A DNA stretch of 64,000 bases from Opitutus sp. GAS368 (GTDB lineage: Bacteria > Verrucomicrobiota > Verrucomicrobiia > Opitutales > Opitutaceae): positions 1,210,291 to 1,274,290 of the forward strand of contig NZ_LT629735.1 in assembly GCF_900104925.1 (NCBI RefSeq). The letters are read 5' to 3'. Positions within the stretch are counted from its first letter, which is position 1; every line of letters begins with the position of its first letter. Position numbers and translations under genes: made by a program. This document shows, piece after piece, positions 35,449 to 45,037 of the stretch. Under the pieces are notes generated by a model. That model saw nothing but the letters and a program-made list of their open reading frames with translations. It was not told the origin of the DNA and made no database searches.

Positions 35449-36585
35449 TCACGCGAGGTATTTGTCCCGGCCCAGGACGAGCGCCTCGATCTTCCGGTCC
35501 GCCACCGAGCGCTTGAGCATCCAGAAGCCACAGTCCGGGTGCACCCACTTCACGCGGCCCGGACCGACCTTTTTCTCCACGGCCGCAATGCGCGCCGCGA
35601 TTTCGTCGGGGGTCTCGATGTGGTTGACCTTGATGTCGACGACGCCGATGCCAAGGGAGATCTTCTTGTCGATCTGCCTGAGCGCGTCGATGTCCGCCGC
35701 CGGCCGGTGGGCCAGCTCAAGCACGAGGTGGTCGCAATGCAGGCTGTTGAGGAATTCGAGCAGCTTGCTCCAGCCGCCGGCCTGGATGGTCTGGCCGCCG
35801 TAGTTGCCGAAGCAGAAATGCACGGCGCGCCCGGTCCCGGGATCGATGGCGTCGAGCACGCGGTTGATCGCGGCGGCCGCGAGCGGACCATCGGCGGGAT
35901 TGCCGGGAATGTTCGCCTCGTCCACCTGCACGCACGCGGCGGGCAGGCCGGCCATCTGCGCCGCCAGGACGTCGGCGATGGCGAGCGTGAGCGCGGCAAA
36001 GTCGCGGTAGTGGTGGTCGAGCAGCGTGCGCGCCAGCATGTAGGGGCTGGTCACGGTGAACTTGAACGGCCCGCCGGCGACCAGCGCCGCGCGCCGGCAA
36101 TCGGCCGGCAGGTTGAGCGAGCCCTCGCCGAGCGGGCCGGTCACCACTCCCGCCGGCTTGCGCCGGAAGCCCATCGGCGCATGCCGCGTGAATTCCTCGG
36201 CCACGGAGCGGCCGACCACGGCGGAGACGTTCGCCATCGGCCGGATGAAATATTCGATCATGCCGTTCGTGTCCGGATGGTTGACGTCAAAGCGGTAGAG
36301 TTCGCCATCCGTCGGCAGGTCGATGCCGGCCTGCCGCTGGATGTCGAACACCACGCGGGTCGCGTCGATCACGCCCTGCTCGCTCGGCAGGGCCGCCAGC
36401 CAGTCCGGCACCGGATACGAGCCGACGGTGGTGGTGAGGATGCGCGGTGCCTTCGGGTTGCCGGCGCTCGCGGGCTTGGCGGATTTGGACGGCGCGCGCG
36501 CCGCGGCGGCGGCTTGCGCGCGCCCCGGCTTGGCGGCAGTGGACAGTCTGACGGAGCTGTGGGAGGACGGGCAGGATTCGCACAT
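35449..36585 (-). CDS. MetE-like cobalamin-independent methyltransferase family protein
   Basis: 378 residues similar to the C-terminal catalytic barrel of MetE: TTTVGSYPVPDWL at the N-side, QVDEANIPG, LELAHRP and the late zinc-cysteine motif WVHPDCGFWML. It lacks the N-terminal MetE half, so it is not a normal methionine synthase; standalone versions act on other methyl or thiol substrates. The first 50 residues are Ala/Pro-rich and contain CESCPSS, possibly not conserved. It lies 30 bp downstream of a Rieske oxygenase gene on the same strand, suggesting a joint pathway, perhaps transfer or removal of methyl groups. Substrate is unknown. Confidence 0.8.
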   Translation of the reverse strand: MCESCPSSHSSVRLSTAAKPGRAQAAAAARAPSKSAKPASAGNPKAPRILTTTVGSYPVPDWLAALPSEQGVIDATRVVFDIQRQAGIDLPTDGELYRFDVNHPDTNGMIEYFIRPMANVSAVVGRSVAEEFTRHAPMGFRRKPAGVVTGPLGEGSLNLPADCRRAALVAGGPFKFTVTSPYMLARTLLDHHYRDFAALTLAIADVLAAQMAGLPAACVQVDEANIPGNPADGPLAAAAINRVLDAIDPGTGRAVHFCFGNYGGQTIQAGGWSKLLEFLNSLHCDHLVLELAHRPAADIDALRQIDKKISLGIGVVDIKVNHIETPDEIAARIAAVEKKVGPGRVKWVHPDCGFWMLKRSVADRKIEALVLGRDKYLA

Positions 36586-36615
36586 GGGATTATTGGGGTT
36601 GGTTGCGGGGAAGGC

Positions 36616-37653
36616 TCAGTCCGCAGCGCCGGCGGCCAGCCAGCGACGGAGCTGTTTCTGAAAAGTGTTGGCCAGCGTGTCGCCGGGCATCACCAGCACC
36701 CCCCAGCCGCCGCGCGCCGGATTGATGGGCACCTCGCGCGGCAGCTGCATCTCGCACATGCGGCGGTCCTCCTCGAGCACCTTGATCGCGAAGTCCATCT
36801 GCGCCTCGGGCGGCGGCCCCCGGAAGCCCGGCGAGATCGCCAGCGACCAGAAGCAGGTGCAGCTTTCGCGCGTGTTGGGAGACGGGATGTGGACGAGCAC
36901 CCGCTCGTCCCCGTCGGTGAAGCGCTGCCGGATGGTCGTAAAGTTCGGGAGCCAGCTGCGCTGCTGGCGGTGGTGGGCGCTCTGGAGCTTGCCCGGCATT
37001 TCGTGCGCGGTCTCCAGCGCGGGAAACGGCGCGTCCATCTGGTAGCCGCCGTCCGGGGTGACCTTGATCTCCATGCCGCGGATGCGCGGATCGGCCGAGA
37101 CGCCCAGGGTGCCGCTGTGGGCGAAGGCGAAATGTGTCATGTCGAGATAGTTCTCCACCTCGCGCCGCCAGCCGGCGGCAAACGCCATCGGAGGCCCCAT
37201 CCGGTAGGCCCAGCGCGGATCCTCGAACTCGGGCACCGGCGGCAAGGCATGTTCCCTTCCGTCCGCCAGCGGCCCCGGCTCCAGTTGCACCCAGATGAAG
37301 CCGTAACGCTCCTGCACGGCATAGGTCCGCAGGTGCGACAGCGCCTGCTTCCCGGCATTCGGTTCGAGCAACGAGGGGATCGACCGGCAGGCGCCGCCGG
37401 CATCAAACTTCCAGCCATGGTAGGGGCACATCAGGTCGCCGTCGCGGATGCAACCCTGCGAAAGCCGGGCGCCCTTGTGCGGACAGGCGACGTCGGCGGC
37501 CAGCACCTGGCCGTTTGCAAATCGGGCGATGACGAGCTCGGTCTCCAGCAGCGTGTAGCCGGTGACGCGGCCCGCCGGCAGGTCGGCCGAGTTTCCCACC
37601 GGCTGCCAGGTGCGGCGCATTGATTTGAAGACGGCATCCTCGGTGAGGGTCAT
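36616..37653 (-). CDS. Rieske non-heme iron oxygenase (VanA-like demethylase/monooxygenase)
   Basis: 345-residue alpha subunit. Rieske cluster CPH (Cys57, His59) and CPYHGW (Cys76, His79). Mononuclear iron ligands His174 and His179 in ENYLDMTHFAFAHSGTLG, the pattern of the VanA/PrnD-type monooxygenases and O-demethylases. No reductase gene adjoins, so electrons must come from elsewhere. Operon with the MetE-like gene; divergent from an AraC regulator that probably controls both. ATG 37653 fits the family start (MTLTEDAVFKSMRRTWQPVG). Confidence 0.9.
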   Translation of the reverse strand: MTLTEDAVFKSMRRTWQPVGNSADLPAGRVTGYTLLETELVIARFANGQVLAADVACPHKGARLSQGCIRDGDLMCPYHGWKFDAGGACRSIPSLLEPNAGKQALSHLRTYAVQERYGFIWVQLEPGPLADGREHALPPVPEFEDPRWAYRMGPPMAFAAGWRREVENYLDMTHFAFAHSGTLGVSADPRIRGMEIKVTPDGGYQMDAPFPALETAHEMPGKLQSAHHRQQRSWLPNFTTIRQRFTDGDERVLVHIPSPNTRESCTCFWSLAISPGFRGPPPEAQMDFAIKVLEEDRRMCEMQLPREVPINPARGGWGVLVMPGDTLANTFQKQLRRWLAAGAAD

Positions 37654-37732
37654 GGGGCGAAAGCCAGAGTAGCAGGTTTGCGGGGCGGCGTCGCGGCATC
37701 CCGGGCAATGGGTCTTTGCAATTCGGGCGATC

Positions 37733-38644
37733 TTGCGCAGGCTGGGCCCCGTGTTCTCCTCCCGCGCCCTGCGACCCGTCGCAGTCACCTTTCCCGCCCA
37801 CGGGATCTTCGTGCTGGAAAGCCATCACACGCGTGGGTTCCGCATGCCGCCGGTGCGGCACGATTTCCTCAAGGTCATCCAGCCGTTTGCCGGCGGCGGC
37901 TGGCTGGTGCGCAAGGGACTCCGGGTGCCGCTGCAGCCGGGGGATGTCGTGCTGGTGCCGGCCGGAGAGCGCCATCACATCGAGGACAGCGGCACGCGCC
38001 CGCTGAGCCTCTACGCGTTGTGTGTGGCCCCGGCTGCCCCGACGCCCGTGACCGGCGGCGTCTTCCGGGCTTACCGCCACTTTCCCTCTCCGCCTTGGGG
38101 CCCCGAGTTTCGCGGGCTTATCCGGCACCTGCTGCACGAGCAAACGCTGGGCCGGCCGGGCTCCGACCTCATGATGCTCGGCCTCACCTGGCAGGCCCTG
38201 GGCCATATTGCGCGCGCGGCCAGCGGCCGGCAACCCCTGCGCGGGGAACGCACCCATCTGCCCGCCCAGGCCCGGGTCGCAGCTTACGCGGCGGAACTGT
38301 CCCGCACCTTCTACCACCGGCAAAGCGTGGACGCGGCGGCCGCCGCACTGGGATTGAGCCGGCGGCATTTCACCCAGCTGTTCCGCGGGATCACCGGCGA
38401 GTCCTGGCTGGAGCGGCTGCGGCTGTACCGCCTGGCCCATGCGCGGCGCCTGCTGCGGGAAACGGGACGCTCGGCGACCTCCATCGGTTATGAGTGCGGC
38501 TTTGAGGACATCACGACCTTCTACCGCACCTTCAAGGCCGCCGAGGGCACCAGTCCGCTGGCGTGGCGCAACAGCGGCGGCGTCTCCGCTCGGCTGCGCC
38601 GCCGGCCCCACCGCCAGAAGACGGCTTCCAGCACGCCGAATTGA
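37733..38644 (+). CDS. AraC-family transcriptional regulator
   Basis: About 300 residues: cupin-like sensing domain (about 20-110, VPLQPGDVVLVPAGERHHI) and two C-terminal helix-turn-helix motifs (SVDAAAAALGLSRRHFTQLF and TSIGYECGFEDITTFYRTFK). Divergent from the Rieske/MetE-like pair, so likely its regulator. The start is uncertain: TTG 37733 or GTG 37751; no ATG fits. The region between divergent starts is only about 80 bp. Confidence 0.88.
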   Translation: MRRLGPVFSSRALRPVAVTFPAHGIFVLESHHTRGFRMPPVRHDFLKVIQPFAGGGWLVRKGLRVPLQPGDVVLVPAGERHHIEDSGTRPLSLYALCVAPAAPTPVTGGVFRAYRHFPSPPWGPEFRGLIRHLLHEQTLGRPGSDLMMLGLTWQALGHIARAASGRQPLRGERTHLPAQARVAAYAAELSRTFYHRQSVDAAAAALGLSRRHFTQLFRGITGESWLERLRLYRLAHARRLLRETGRSATSIGYECGFEDITTFYRTFKAAEGTSPLAWRNSGGVSARLRRRPHRQKTASSTPN

Positions 38645-39196
38645 TCGGTCAGCATGCCCGCGTAACCGCAGAAACGGTCGTCCCAATAGCCCAGTCAACC
38701 TCGCTCTGGTTGCCGCCAAACCCCCGCGCACCGGCGAGCCCCGTGCACAGCCGCCGGAGGAGCGCGGCCCTCCGCCGGCGGCCGCAACCCCGCCGCAATG
38801 GTCGCGCCGGTCCGTGCAAGCGCGCCCCACGCTGATGGATGATGCGCTTTTTGGGCGCCGCAGTCTCGCTGCGCCGTGGTCGGGTCCAGACCGCGCGACC
38901 GACGGCAAGGCGGCCGTGGGTGAAAGGCAGCTAATCGGCGGCTCAAGCTCGGCCAAGGTGAGATGGTCCTGTGGCATAGGGAGATGGGAGGAATATCCCT
39001 GCGGGAGTGCCACTGGGCGGAAGCCCTCCCGGCCCGCCCCAGCCAGGGCCGGCCTCAAGAAGTTGCCCGTCCATCCGGAAAGCCGTGTTCTGGGCGATGT
39101 GTTTCCTGGGAATTGTTTGGTGTTCCTTGGCGTCGAGCGGGCTTTGCGGTTGCCAACACCGGGTGCGATTTAAACCTGCCCCGACTCCCTTACCTC
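38645..39196 (+). other. 552-bp region without a recognisable gene
   Basis: The open frames present are antisense or out-of-frame extensions without family signatures. It contains GC-rich inverted repeats near 38750-38784 (GCCGCCGGAGG / CCGCCGGCGGC). The last part should hold the promoter of the gene at 39197. Confidence 0.5.
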
Positions 39197-41527
39197 ATGT
39201 CAACCCCTTCGCCCCTTTCCCTGAAATTCGTCTATCATCCCGCGGCCGCCGAGCCGGGGGAAATCACCGCCGCCCGCGAGCTGGCAAAACTGACCGGCGC
39301 CCGCGTCGCTCCGGCCGGACCCGGAGTCAGCGTCAGCCTGGCAGCGCGCGGCCGGCCGGCCAGGCTGCCTTCGGCCGCCGCCGACGCCCCGGCATGGATG
39401 TGGTTGCGCGTCGCTGACGACGGCTCCGGCGAAATCTGCGCCACGCACGGCTCGTTCCTGTTCGCCGCCGTGCGGCTGCTCGCCACCGCCACCAGCGACC
39501 TCACCCGCGAAAAACTCGCCGCCGGCGTGCTGCTGCCCGCGAGCTTCGCCTGGCACCGCCCGCATTGGGACGCCTGCCTCACCCAATACTGGCGCAGCGC
39601 CCGCAACTTCGATCAGGAGCACTACGTCGCCTCACTCGCCGAGGCCGGCTTCACCCATTGCGAGGTCAACGGCCTGCAGGCGCACATGCCGCTCGAGGAT
39701 TTCGTCGCGCACGAATATTATCCGCAGTTCTACACCTACGCGCCGGGCTTCAACCATTTCGTCGATTCCGACCTGACCAAGGGCATCTGGCCCGGCCACT
39801 ACCTCGACGCGAATCTCAACAACCTCGTCAAGCTCGCCAACCTCGGCCGCCAATACGGCCTGAAGCCGGGCGTGTGCATGTTCGAGCCGCGCACGCTGCC
39901 GGAGCGCTTTTTTGCCAAATACCCGACGCTCCGCGGCGCCCGGGTCGACCATCCGTTCCGCTCCCGCCTGCCGCGCTACACCCTGGCGCAGGACCACCCG
40001 ATCGTGCAGCGCCACTACCGCGAGTGCCTGCAGAAGCTGATGCGTTCGGTGCCGGACCTCAGTTACATGTCGGTCTGGACGAATGACAGCGGCTCGGGCT
40101 TCGAGCACACCTCGTCGCTCTACGTCGGCCGCAACGGCGGCCCCTACATGATCCGCGAGTGGCGCAACCACGACAAGATTGCCCAGGCCGCCGGCGAGAG
40201 CATCGTCCGCTATCTCAAAAACCTCCAGTCGGCCGCCGCGACGATCAATCCCGACTTCGACGTGATCCTCCGCCTTGAGCCTTTCAAGGTCGAGCAGGAC
40301 CACATCAAGGCCGGCATGGGCCCGCACGTCACCTGGGAAGGCCCGTCGCTCATGGTGCGCGGCTACCACGTGCCCTACTCGCACCCGAAATATCCCGAGA
40401 ACCAGGCTGTCGCCGGCAGCATTTTCCACACGACGATGGACGCAGGCGAAAAGGAGGCGCTCGCCGCCTCCCGCCAGCTCGGCGCCGAGCCCGTGCTGCA
40501 CTACTCCGCCTCGAGCGTGATGAACCACGAGCCGCTGCTCGGCCTGCCGTTCCCGCGTTCGATCCATCAGAAACTCGCGGCGGTGCGCGACACCGGCGTC
40601 GCCCGCATCAGTGCCCTCGGCGGCCTGACCAACACCGGCCGGGCCCCCTACTGGCCCAACCCGGTCGCCCTCCGCGCCGCGCAGTTCTTTCCGCATAAAT
40701 CCATCGAGACCGTCCTCACCGAGTTCGCCACTTCCCTGGTCGGCAGCGCCCAGGCCGCCGAGCTCTCCCACGCCTGGCGGGAATTCGAGGAAGCGCTGAT
40801 GTATCAGCCGCTCGTCGGCCTCTACTGCGCCTTCGGCTTCTGCTGGCAGCGCACCTGGGACCGCCCCTTCGTCCCCGACCCCGAAGCCGTGCCCGCCGCC
40901 GAGCGCGAATACTACGAGCGCCACGGCTGCTTCCAGCACAACAATCCGGGGCTCATCGATCTCGGCAAGGATGTGCTCTTCGATCTCATCACCCAGCAGT
41001 CCGGCGCGAAGATGGCCGCCGACATGGACCAGAACGTCCTCACCCGCCTCCGCCCGCTCATTGCCCGGCTCGATGCCACGGCCAAATCCTCGGGCGGCCA
41101 GGCCGCCGTCGTGTTCGCCGACCTGCGTGACCGCGTCCGCGCCTACCTGCACTGGGTCTCCTCCCTCCGCAGCGTCTGCGCCTGGTGCGAAAACGTCTAC
41201 GGCTACCTCGCCGCCCAGGACGACGCGACCAAGGCAACCTTCGAGAAAAGCCTTCAGGCCGCCATCGACTTCGAACTCGGGAACATCCGCGGTCTCATCG
41301 AGCTGCTGGAGACGACCCAGTCCGAGGTGCTCGTGCTCTCCGGCGTCGCCGAGAACACCTACTTCTACGGCGAGAATCTCGTTGAGCACCTGAAGACGAA
41401 GCTGCGTCTGACGGAGAAATACCGGCACCGCCAGCCGCGCATCGACCAGGACATCTTCTGGCGCCCGATCCCCGGCACGACCTGGCCCGAAGGCTGGGCC
41501 GCGACCGCCGGCACGGTGAATGCCTGA
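39197..41527 (+). CDS. Putative glycoside hydrolase of unassigned family (GH20/GH67-type N-terminal domain)
   Basis: 776 residues, no signal peptide. Residues 1-110 form a small alpha/beta domain (KFVYHPAAAEPGEITAARELAKLTGAR, then GSFLFAAVRLLATA) like those preceding GH20 and GH67 barrels. A barrel-like region follows with HYVASLAEAGFTHCEVNGLQ, GVCMFEPRTLPERF, MSVWTNDSGSGFEHTSS and VILRLEPFKVE. The C-terminal 300 residues are helical. Acidic residues in TNDSGSG and RLEPF could be catalytic. I do not recognise a named family; a sugar-acid or oligosaccharide hydrolase is inference from neighbours. An in-frame upstream start exists but adds low-complexity sequence. Confidence 0.6.
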   Translation: MSTPSPLSLKFVYHPAAAEPGEITAARELAKLTGARVAPAGPGVSVSLAARGRPARLPSAAADAPAWMWLRVADDGSGEICATHGSFLFAAVRLLATATSDLTREKLAAGVLLPASFAWHRPHWDACLTQYWRSARNFDQEHYVASLAEAGFTHCEVNGLQAHMPLEDFVAHEYYPQFYTYAPGFNHFVDSDLTKGIWPGHYLDANLNNLVKLANLGRQYGLKPGVCMFEPRTLPERFFAKYPTLRGARVDHPFRSRLPRYTLAQDHPIVQRHYRECLQKLMRSVPDLSYMSVWTNDSGSGFEHTSSLYVGRNGGPYMIREWRNHDKIAQAAGESIVRYLKNLQSAAATINPDFDVILRLEPFKVEQDHIKAGMGPHVTWEGPSLMVRGYHVPYSHPKYPENQAVAGSIFHTTMDAGEKEALAASRQLGAEPVLHYSASSVMNHEPLLGLPFPRSIHQKLAAVRDTGVARISALGGLTNTGRAPYWPNPVALRAAQFFPHKSIETVLTEFATSLVGSAQAAELSHAWREFEEALMYQPLVGLYCAFGFCWQRTWDRPFVPDPEAVPAAEREYYERHGCFQHNNPGLIDLGKDVLFDLITQQSGAKMAADMDQNVLTRLRPLIARLDATAKSSGGQAAVVFADLRDRVRAYLHWVSSLRSVCAWCENVYGYLAAQDDATKATFEKSLQAAIDFELGNIRGLIELLETTQSEVLVLSGVAENTYFYGENLVEHLKTKLRLTEKYRHRQPRIDQDIFWRPIPGTTWPEGWAATAGTVNA

Positions 41528-41571
41528 ATTGGCTGTGTGTGTGCGGACGCCGCCGCCGGGTCGGCCCGGGC

Positions 41572-42423
41572 TCAATGCCCGCGGACCCGGCGGCGGTAAT
41601 CCGACGGCGTGATCCCGATCTCCAGCTTGAACGCCTTGGAGAAATGGAACACGTCGCAGAACCCGAGCGTGTCCGCGATCTGCTTCAGCGAGGAGTCGCC
41701 GTGGTAGATCGCCGCGCAGGCCCACTCGAGCCGGCGCCGCTTCTGGTAGCGCCCGGGCGACTCATGCGTGAGCTCCACGAAGCGCTTGCGGAAATTCTCG
41801 TAGTTCAGCCCGACCTGCAGCGCGACTTCCTGTGGCGTCAGCCAGCCGGCCGCGCTCCGGTCGCCCAGCAGCCGCAGGCTGTTTTCCAGCCAGGCGTCCC
41901 GGCCCGCCTGCCGGGTGCTCTCCGCATCCGCGGCCACCATGTCGGTCAGTACGTGGAGCAGGCGGCCCAGCGCGCGCAACGGCGCCCCCGCCGTGTGCAG
42001 CGGCTCGCTCTTCGTCACCTCATGCAGGCGCCGCCGCCAGTAGTCCATCGAACCGAGCCGCAGCACCGGGTGCTCCGGCGAAAGCAGGCCCTGCGCCCGC
42101 CACAGCTGGAACTGCGGCCCGTCGAACACGAAGTAGATCTGCGTCCATTCGCCGCCCGGCAGCGGCCCGTAGGCATGCGCGATCTCCGGGAACACCAGCA
42201 CCACGTCGCCCGGGCCCAGCTCGAGCTTGGTGCCGCGCGCATCCCGGTAGTAGCCCTGGCCCTCCACCATCAGCACCAGGGTGAAGCGTCTCAAAATCCG
42301 CATGCCCGTGGGGTCGATGCCCTGCGCGTTCCGCAGCAGGCCGGCCAGCTCGATCTCCCCCACCGGAGTGCGCAGGGGGCTTTGCAGCCACGGTTCGGAG
42401 CGGTATTTGGGGTGCGGGGGCAT
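41572..42423 (-). CDS. AraC-family transcriptional regulator
   Basis: 283 residues: cupin-like sugar-sensing N-terminal domain (GYYRDARGTKLELGPGDVVL, then IYFVFDG) and C-terminal helix-turn-helix domain (LTPQEVALQVGLNYENFRKR and IADTLGFCDVFHFSKAFK, ending GITPSDYRRR). Divergent from PhyH at 42496; the 72-bp gap holds an AT-rich AAAATTTACATGACTT similar to the motif seen before other catabolic genes here. It is a candidate regulator of the region 42496-58000. Confidence 0.92.
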   Translation of the reverse strand: MPPHPKYRSEPWLQSPLRTPVGEIELAGLLRNAQGIDPTGMRILRRFTLVLMVEGQGYYRDARGTKLELGPGDVVLVFPEIAHAYGPLPGGEWTQIYFVFDGPQFQLWRAQGLLSPEHPVLRLGSMDYWRRRLHEVTKSEPLHTAGAPLRALGRLLHVLTDMVAADAESTRQAGRDAWLENSLRLLGDRSAAGWLTPQEVALQVGLNYENFRKRFVELTHESPGRYQKRRRLEWACAAIYHGDSSLKQIADTLGFCDVFHFSKAFKLEIGITPSDYRRRVRGH

Positions 42424-42495
42424 CCGCCCAAAATTTACATGACTTCTCCCACTTCAACCATTTTTTCCCGCCCCGTTCGGCTGTATGGTGACACC

Positions 42496-43419
42496 ATGCT
42501 TACCACCACGCCGCTGCCCCAGCTCTATTCCTACGGCCACGCCTTGGAGATGGCCGACGACAAGGTCGGCCTCTTGCGCGATTCAACCGACGCGGCCCAC
42601 GACCGGGAGGAATTGCACCGCCGGTTTGCCGCGGACGGCTACCTCTACCTGCCCGGTTATCTCGACCGCGACGAAGTGCTGGCCGCGCGGGCTTCGCTGA
42701 CCGACGGCCTGGCCGCGGCCGGTGTGCTGGACCCCACCCACCCGGCCATTGACGCCGTGTGCCGGCCCGGCGCCGGTTACGTCTTCAAGCCCGAGCTCAC
42801 GAATAACAACCCGAGGATCCAGCAGCTCCTCTACGCGGGCCGCCTGCCGGAGTTCTATGCGATGTTCTTCAACGAGCCGATCCGCCACTATGACTTCACC
42901 TGGCTGCGCGCGATCGGGCCGGGCAAGGGCACCAACCCGCACTGCGACCTCCCCTACATGGGCCGCGGCACGCATTCGCACATGACCTGCTGGGTGCCTT
43001 ACGGCGACATCTCATTCACGCTCGGGGGCCTGATGATCCTCGAGGGCTCGCACAAGCGCATGGACCTGCTGGAAAGCTACGTCTACCGCGACGTCGACGC
43101 CTACTGTGAGAACAAGCCCAAGGACGCCGACGCCGCGAAGGCCGGCAAGTGGACCTTCACCGGCACGCTGTCGCATAACCCCCCGGTCGTGCGCAACAAG
43201 TTCGGCGGTCGCTGGCTCACCACGGAGTTCAAGGCCGGCGACTTCATCACCTTCGGCATGTTTCTCGTGCACGCTTCCCTCGACAACCGCTCCGACAACC
43301 GCCTGCGCATCTCCAGCGATTCCCGCTACCAGCGGGCCAGCGAGCCGGTTGATGATCGGTGGGTCGGCCTCAATCCGCCGGGCCACAGCACCGCCGGCAA
43401 GCGGGGGCGCATCTGCTGA
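42496..43419 (+). CDS. Phytanoyl-CoA dioxygenase (PhyH)-family protein
   Basis: Fe(II)/2-oxoglutarate oxygenase of 307 residues. The facial triad is visible: His149 and Asp151 in NPHCDLPY and His259 in FLVHASLDN, with Arg269/271 for 2-oxoglutarate. The N-terminal part FAADGYLYLPGYLDRDEV is the family start pattern. Bacterial members hydroxylate small natural products or osmolytes; substrate is open. Start of a co-directional run (PhyH, ferritin-like, dehydrogenase, exporter). ATG 42496 preferred; a nearby ATG at 42485 is out of frame. Confidence 0.88.
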   Translation: MLTTTPLPQLYSYGHALEMADDKVGLLRDSTDAAHDREELHRRFAADGYLYLPGYLDRDEVLAARASLTDGLAAAGVLDPTHPAIDAVCRPGAGYVFKPELTNNNPRIQQLLYAGRLPEFYAMFFNEPIRHYDFTWLRAIGPGKGTNPHCDLPYMGRGTHSHMTCWVPYGDISFTLGGLMILEGSHKRMDLLESYVYRDVDAYCENKPKDADAAKAGKWTFTGTLSHNPPVVRNKFGGRWLTTEFKAGDFITFGMFLVHASLDNRSDNRLRISSDSRYQRASEPVDDRWVGLNPPGHSTAGKRGRIC

Positions 43420-43481
43420 GCGAAAGTTTTTTAGAGGGCCGACGGGAGTTATAAGCTCCATCGACCCTCTCACCAAACCCC

Positions 43482-44804
43482 ATGGTCGCCCCCACATCCA
43501 CGCCCCCCGCCCCCGCCACCTCCGCCACCGGCCGCATGGCCGCCGTGCAGGACATGGCCCGGCTCATGCGCCTGCTCTTCGAGATCGAACGCGAGTTCGT
43601 CCGCACCGCGACGACCCTCATCTGCCGCGTCGGTGAGCCCGAGCTGAAATACCTGCTCTGCCAGCACGTCTGGGAATCCGCCGGCCACGCGCGCTTCCTG
43701 CGCGAGCGCGGCCGCGAGCTGAGCGGCTTCGGCGCCGGCGAAAGCGTGCGCCCGGAACTCAGCCGGATCTTCACCGAGGCCGCGATGCCCGCCGACGGCT
43801 ACGTTGCGCTCGCCGGCTTTTACCGCGTGCTCAAGCCCGCCCTGCTCGGAGCCTATCGTCACTACCTGTCGGCCACCCACCACCTCGCCGACTGGCCCTC
43901 GCGCAAGCTCGTCGAGGAGTTTGTGGCCGACGAGGAACGCCATGCGCGCGAGCTGGAGCCCTATCTCGATACAGTCGACGCGACGGAGGGAATCCGCCAC
44001 CTGCGCCTGGCCCTCGCCGCCCATGGCGGCCTTCTCGGCGATCACCCGCGCACCCCGTTGTCCTCCGGCTTCGTCTGGGAATCCGCGCTCCGGCCCTATG
44101 TCCATCCCGCCACCTGCAACCGCGGCAAGTATCCGACCTGTTCCAGCGCCTTCAGCCTTGATCCCGACGAGACCCCCATCGTCCGCCCCTGGCTCGTCGA
44201 CCCAAAGACCGACGCGCGCGTCATCCGCCTCATGGTCTATGTGTGGCTGATGATGGAGCTGGACGCCGTCGACTACCTCGCAACCCTCTTCATCGACACA
44301 CCCGCCGCGCCGTTCGACTTGCACCACGATCTGGCGCGCCACCTGTGGGACGAGTCCCGGCACAGCCAGTTCGGCTACCGGCAGCTGCCCAAACTCGGGG
44401 TGGACCTCATGACGCTCGAGCACCCGCTCGACCTCTACCACCTCCTCGTCCGGATGCCGCCGCACGAGCGCTACGCGATGATGACGATGGAATTCGAGGC
44501 CGGGAGCTTCCCGACCAAGGCCCTTGTCATGGACCGCGTGCGCGAGCTGAACGACTTCGAGGCCGACACGCTCCTGGCGTTCGACCGCAACGACGAGCAG
44601 AATCATGTCCGCTACGGCCATCGCTGGCTGCCGGAGATCATGGCGCTGGGCGGCGAGCGGCGGCCGGTGGCCGAGTTTGTCGCCGCGACCCGGGCGAAAT
44701 TTGCGGAACTGGCCGGAACGCATGGCGGCCTTACCCCGCACGCCCTCCCGCCGGACCGTCGGCTGACCGGCCGCAAGCTGCTCCGTCTCGCGGGCGTGGG
44801 CTGA
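43482..44804 (+). CDS. Ferritin-like di-iron protein with apparently duplicated metal motifs
   Basis: 440 residues, helical, no signal peptide. ExxH-type metal motifs appear four times: E65-SAG-H69 and DEERH (150-154) in the first half, and DESRH and DEQNH in the second half, with supporting acidic residues (FEIEREF; MELDAVD). This matches two four-helix ferritin-like bundles, as in DUF455-type proteins. Function is not known; such proteins are often oxidases or hydroxylases. Sixty-two bp after PhyH and in the same direction, so two oxygen-using iron enzymes are likely co-expressed. Confidence 0.6.
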   Translation: MVAPTSTPPAPATSATGRMAAVQDMARLMRLLFEIEREFVRTATTLICRVGEPELKYLLCQHVWESAGHARFLRERGRELSGFGAGESVRPELSRIFTEAAMPADGYVALAGFYRVLKPALLGAYRHYLSATHHLADWPSRKLVEEFVADEERHARELEPYLDTVDATEGIRHLRLALAAHGGLLGDHPRTPLSSGFVWESALRPYVHPATCNRGKYPTCSSAFSLDPDETPIVRPWLVDPKTDARVIRLMVYVWLMMELDAVDYLATLFIDTPAAPFDLHHDLARHLWDESRHSQFGYRQLPKLGVDLMTLEHPLDLYHLLVRMPPHERYAMMTMEFEAGSFPTKALVMDRVRELNDFEADTLLAFDRNDEQNHVRYGHRWLPEIMALGGERRPVAEFVAATRAKFAELAGTHGGLTPHALPPDRRLTGRKLLRLAGVG

Positions 44805-44886
44805 TCCCACTCCCGGTCCGGACGTTCACCGTTCCCCGGAAAACCGGGTGCGGCCAGATGCTCCCCCAACGCCGCACCCTTCGTCG

Positions 44887-44913
44887 TTTTAATTTTCATT
44901 CATTTGCAGAATG
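44887..44913 (+). promoter_or_regulatory. AT-rich motif related to GAAATTTTCAT before the dehydrogenase gene
   Basis: Contains TTAATTTTCATTCATTTGC, sharing AATTTTCAT with the exact motif found at 32961, 49502 and 54915. It lies about 125 bp before the start at 45038. Confidence 0.35.
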
Positions 44914-45037
44914 ATTCCTATCGCGCATTCCCTGCCGATGCGTTTTTTTCTGAACCTCCGCCCCTTCCCATTCCACGCCTGACCTTGCGTCTGATCCCGT
45001 TTCGACCGTGCCGACCAAAACACCGCCTGATGCCCAC

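Noticed and set aside
37403-39058. Minus-strand 551-codon frame
   Set aside because: It overlaps the Rieske and AraC genes in other frames and shows no domain; rejected as a shadow.
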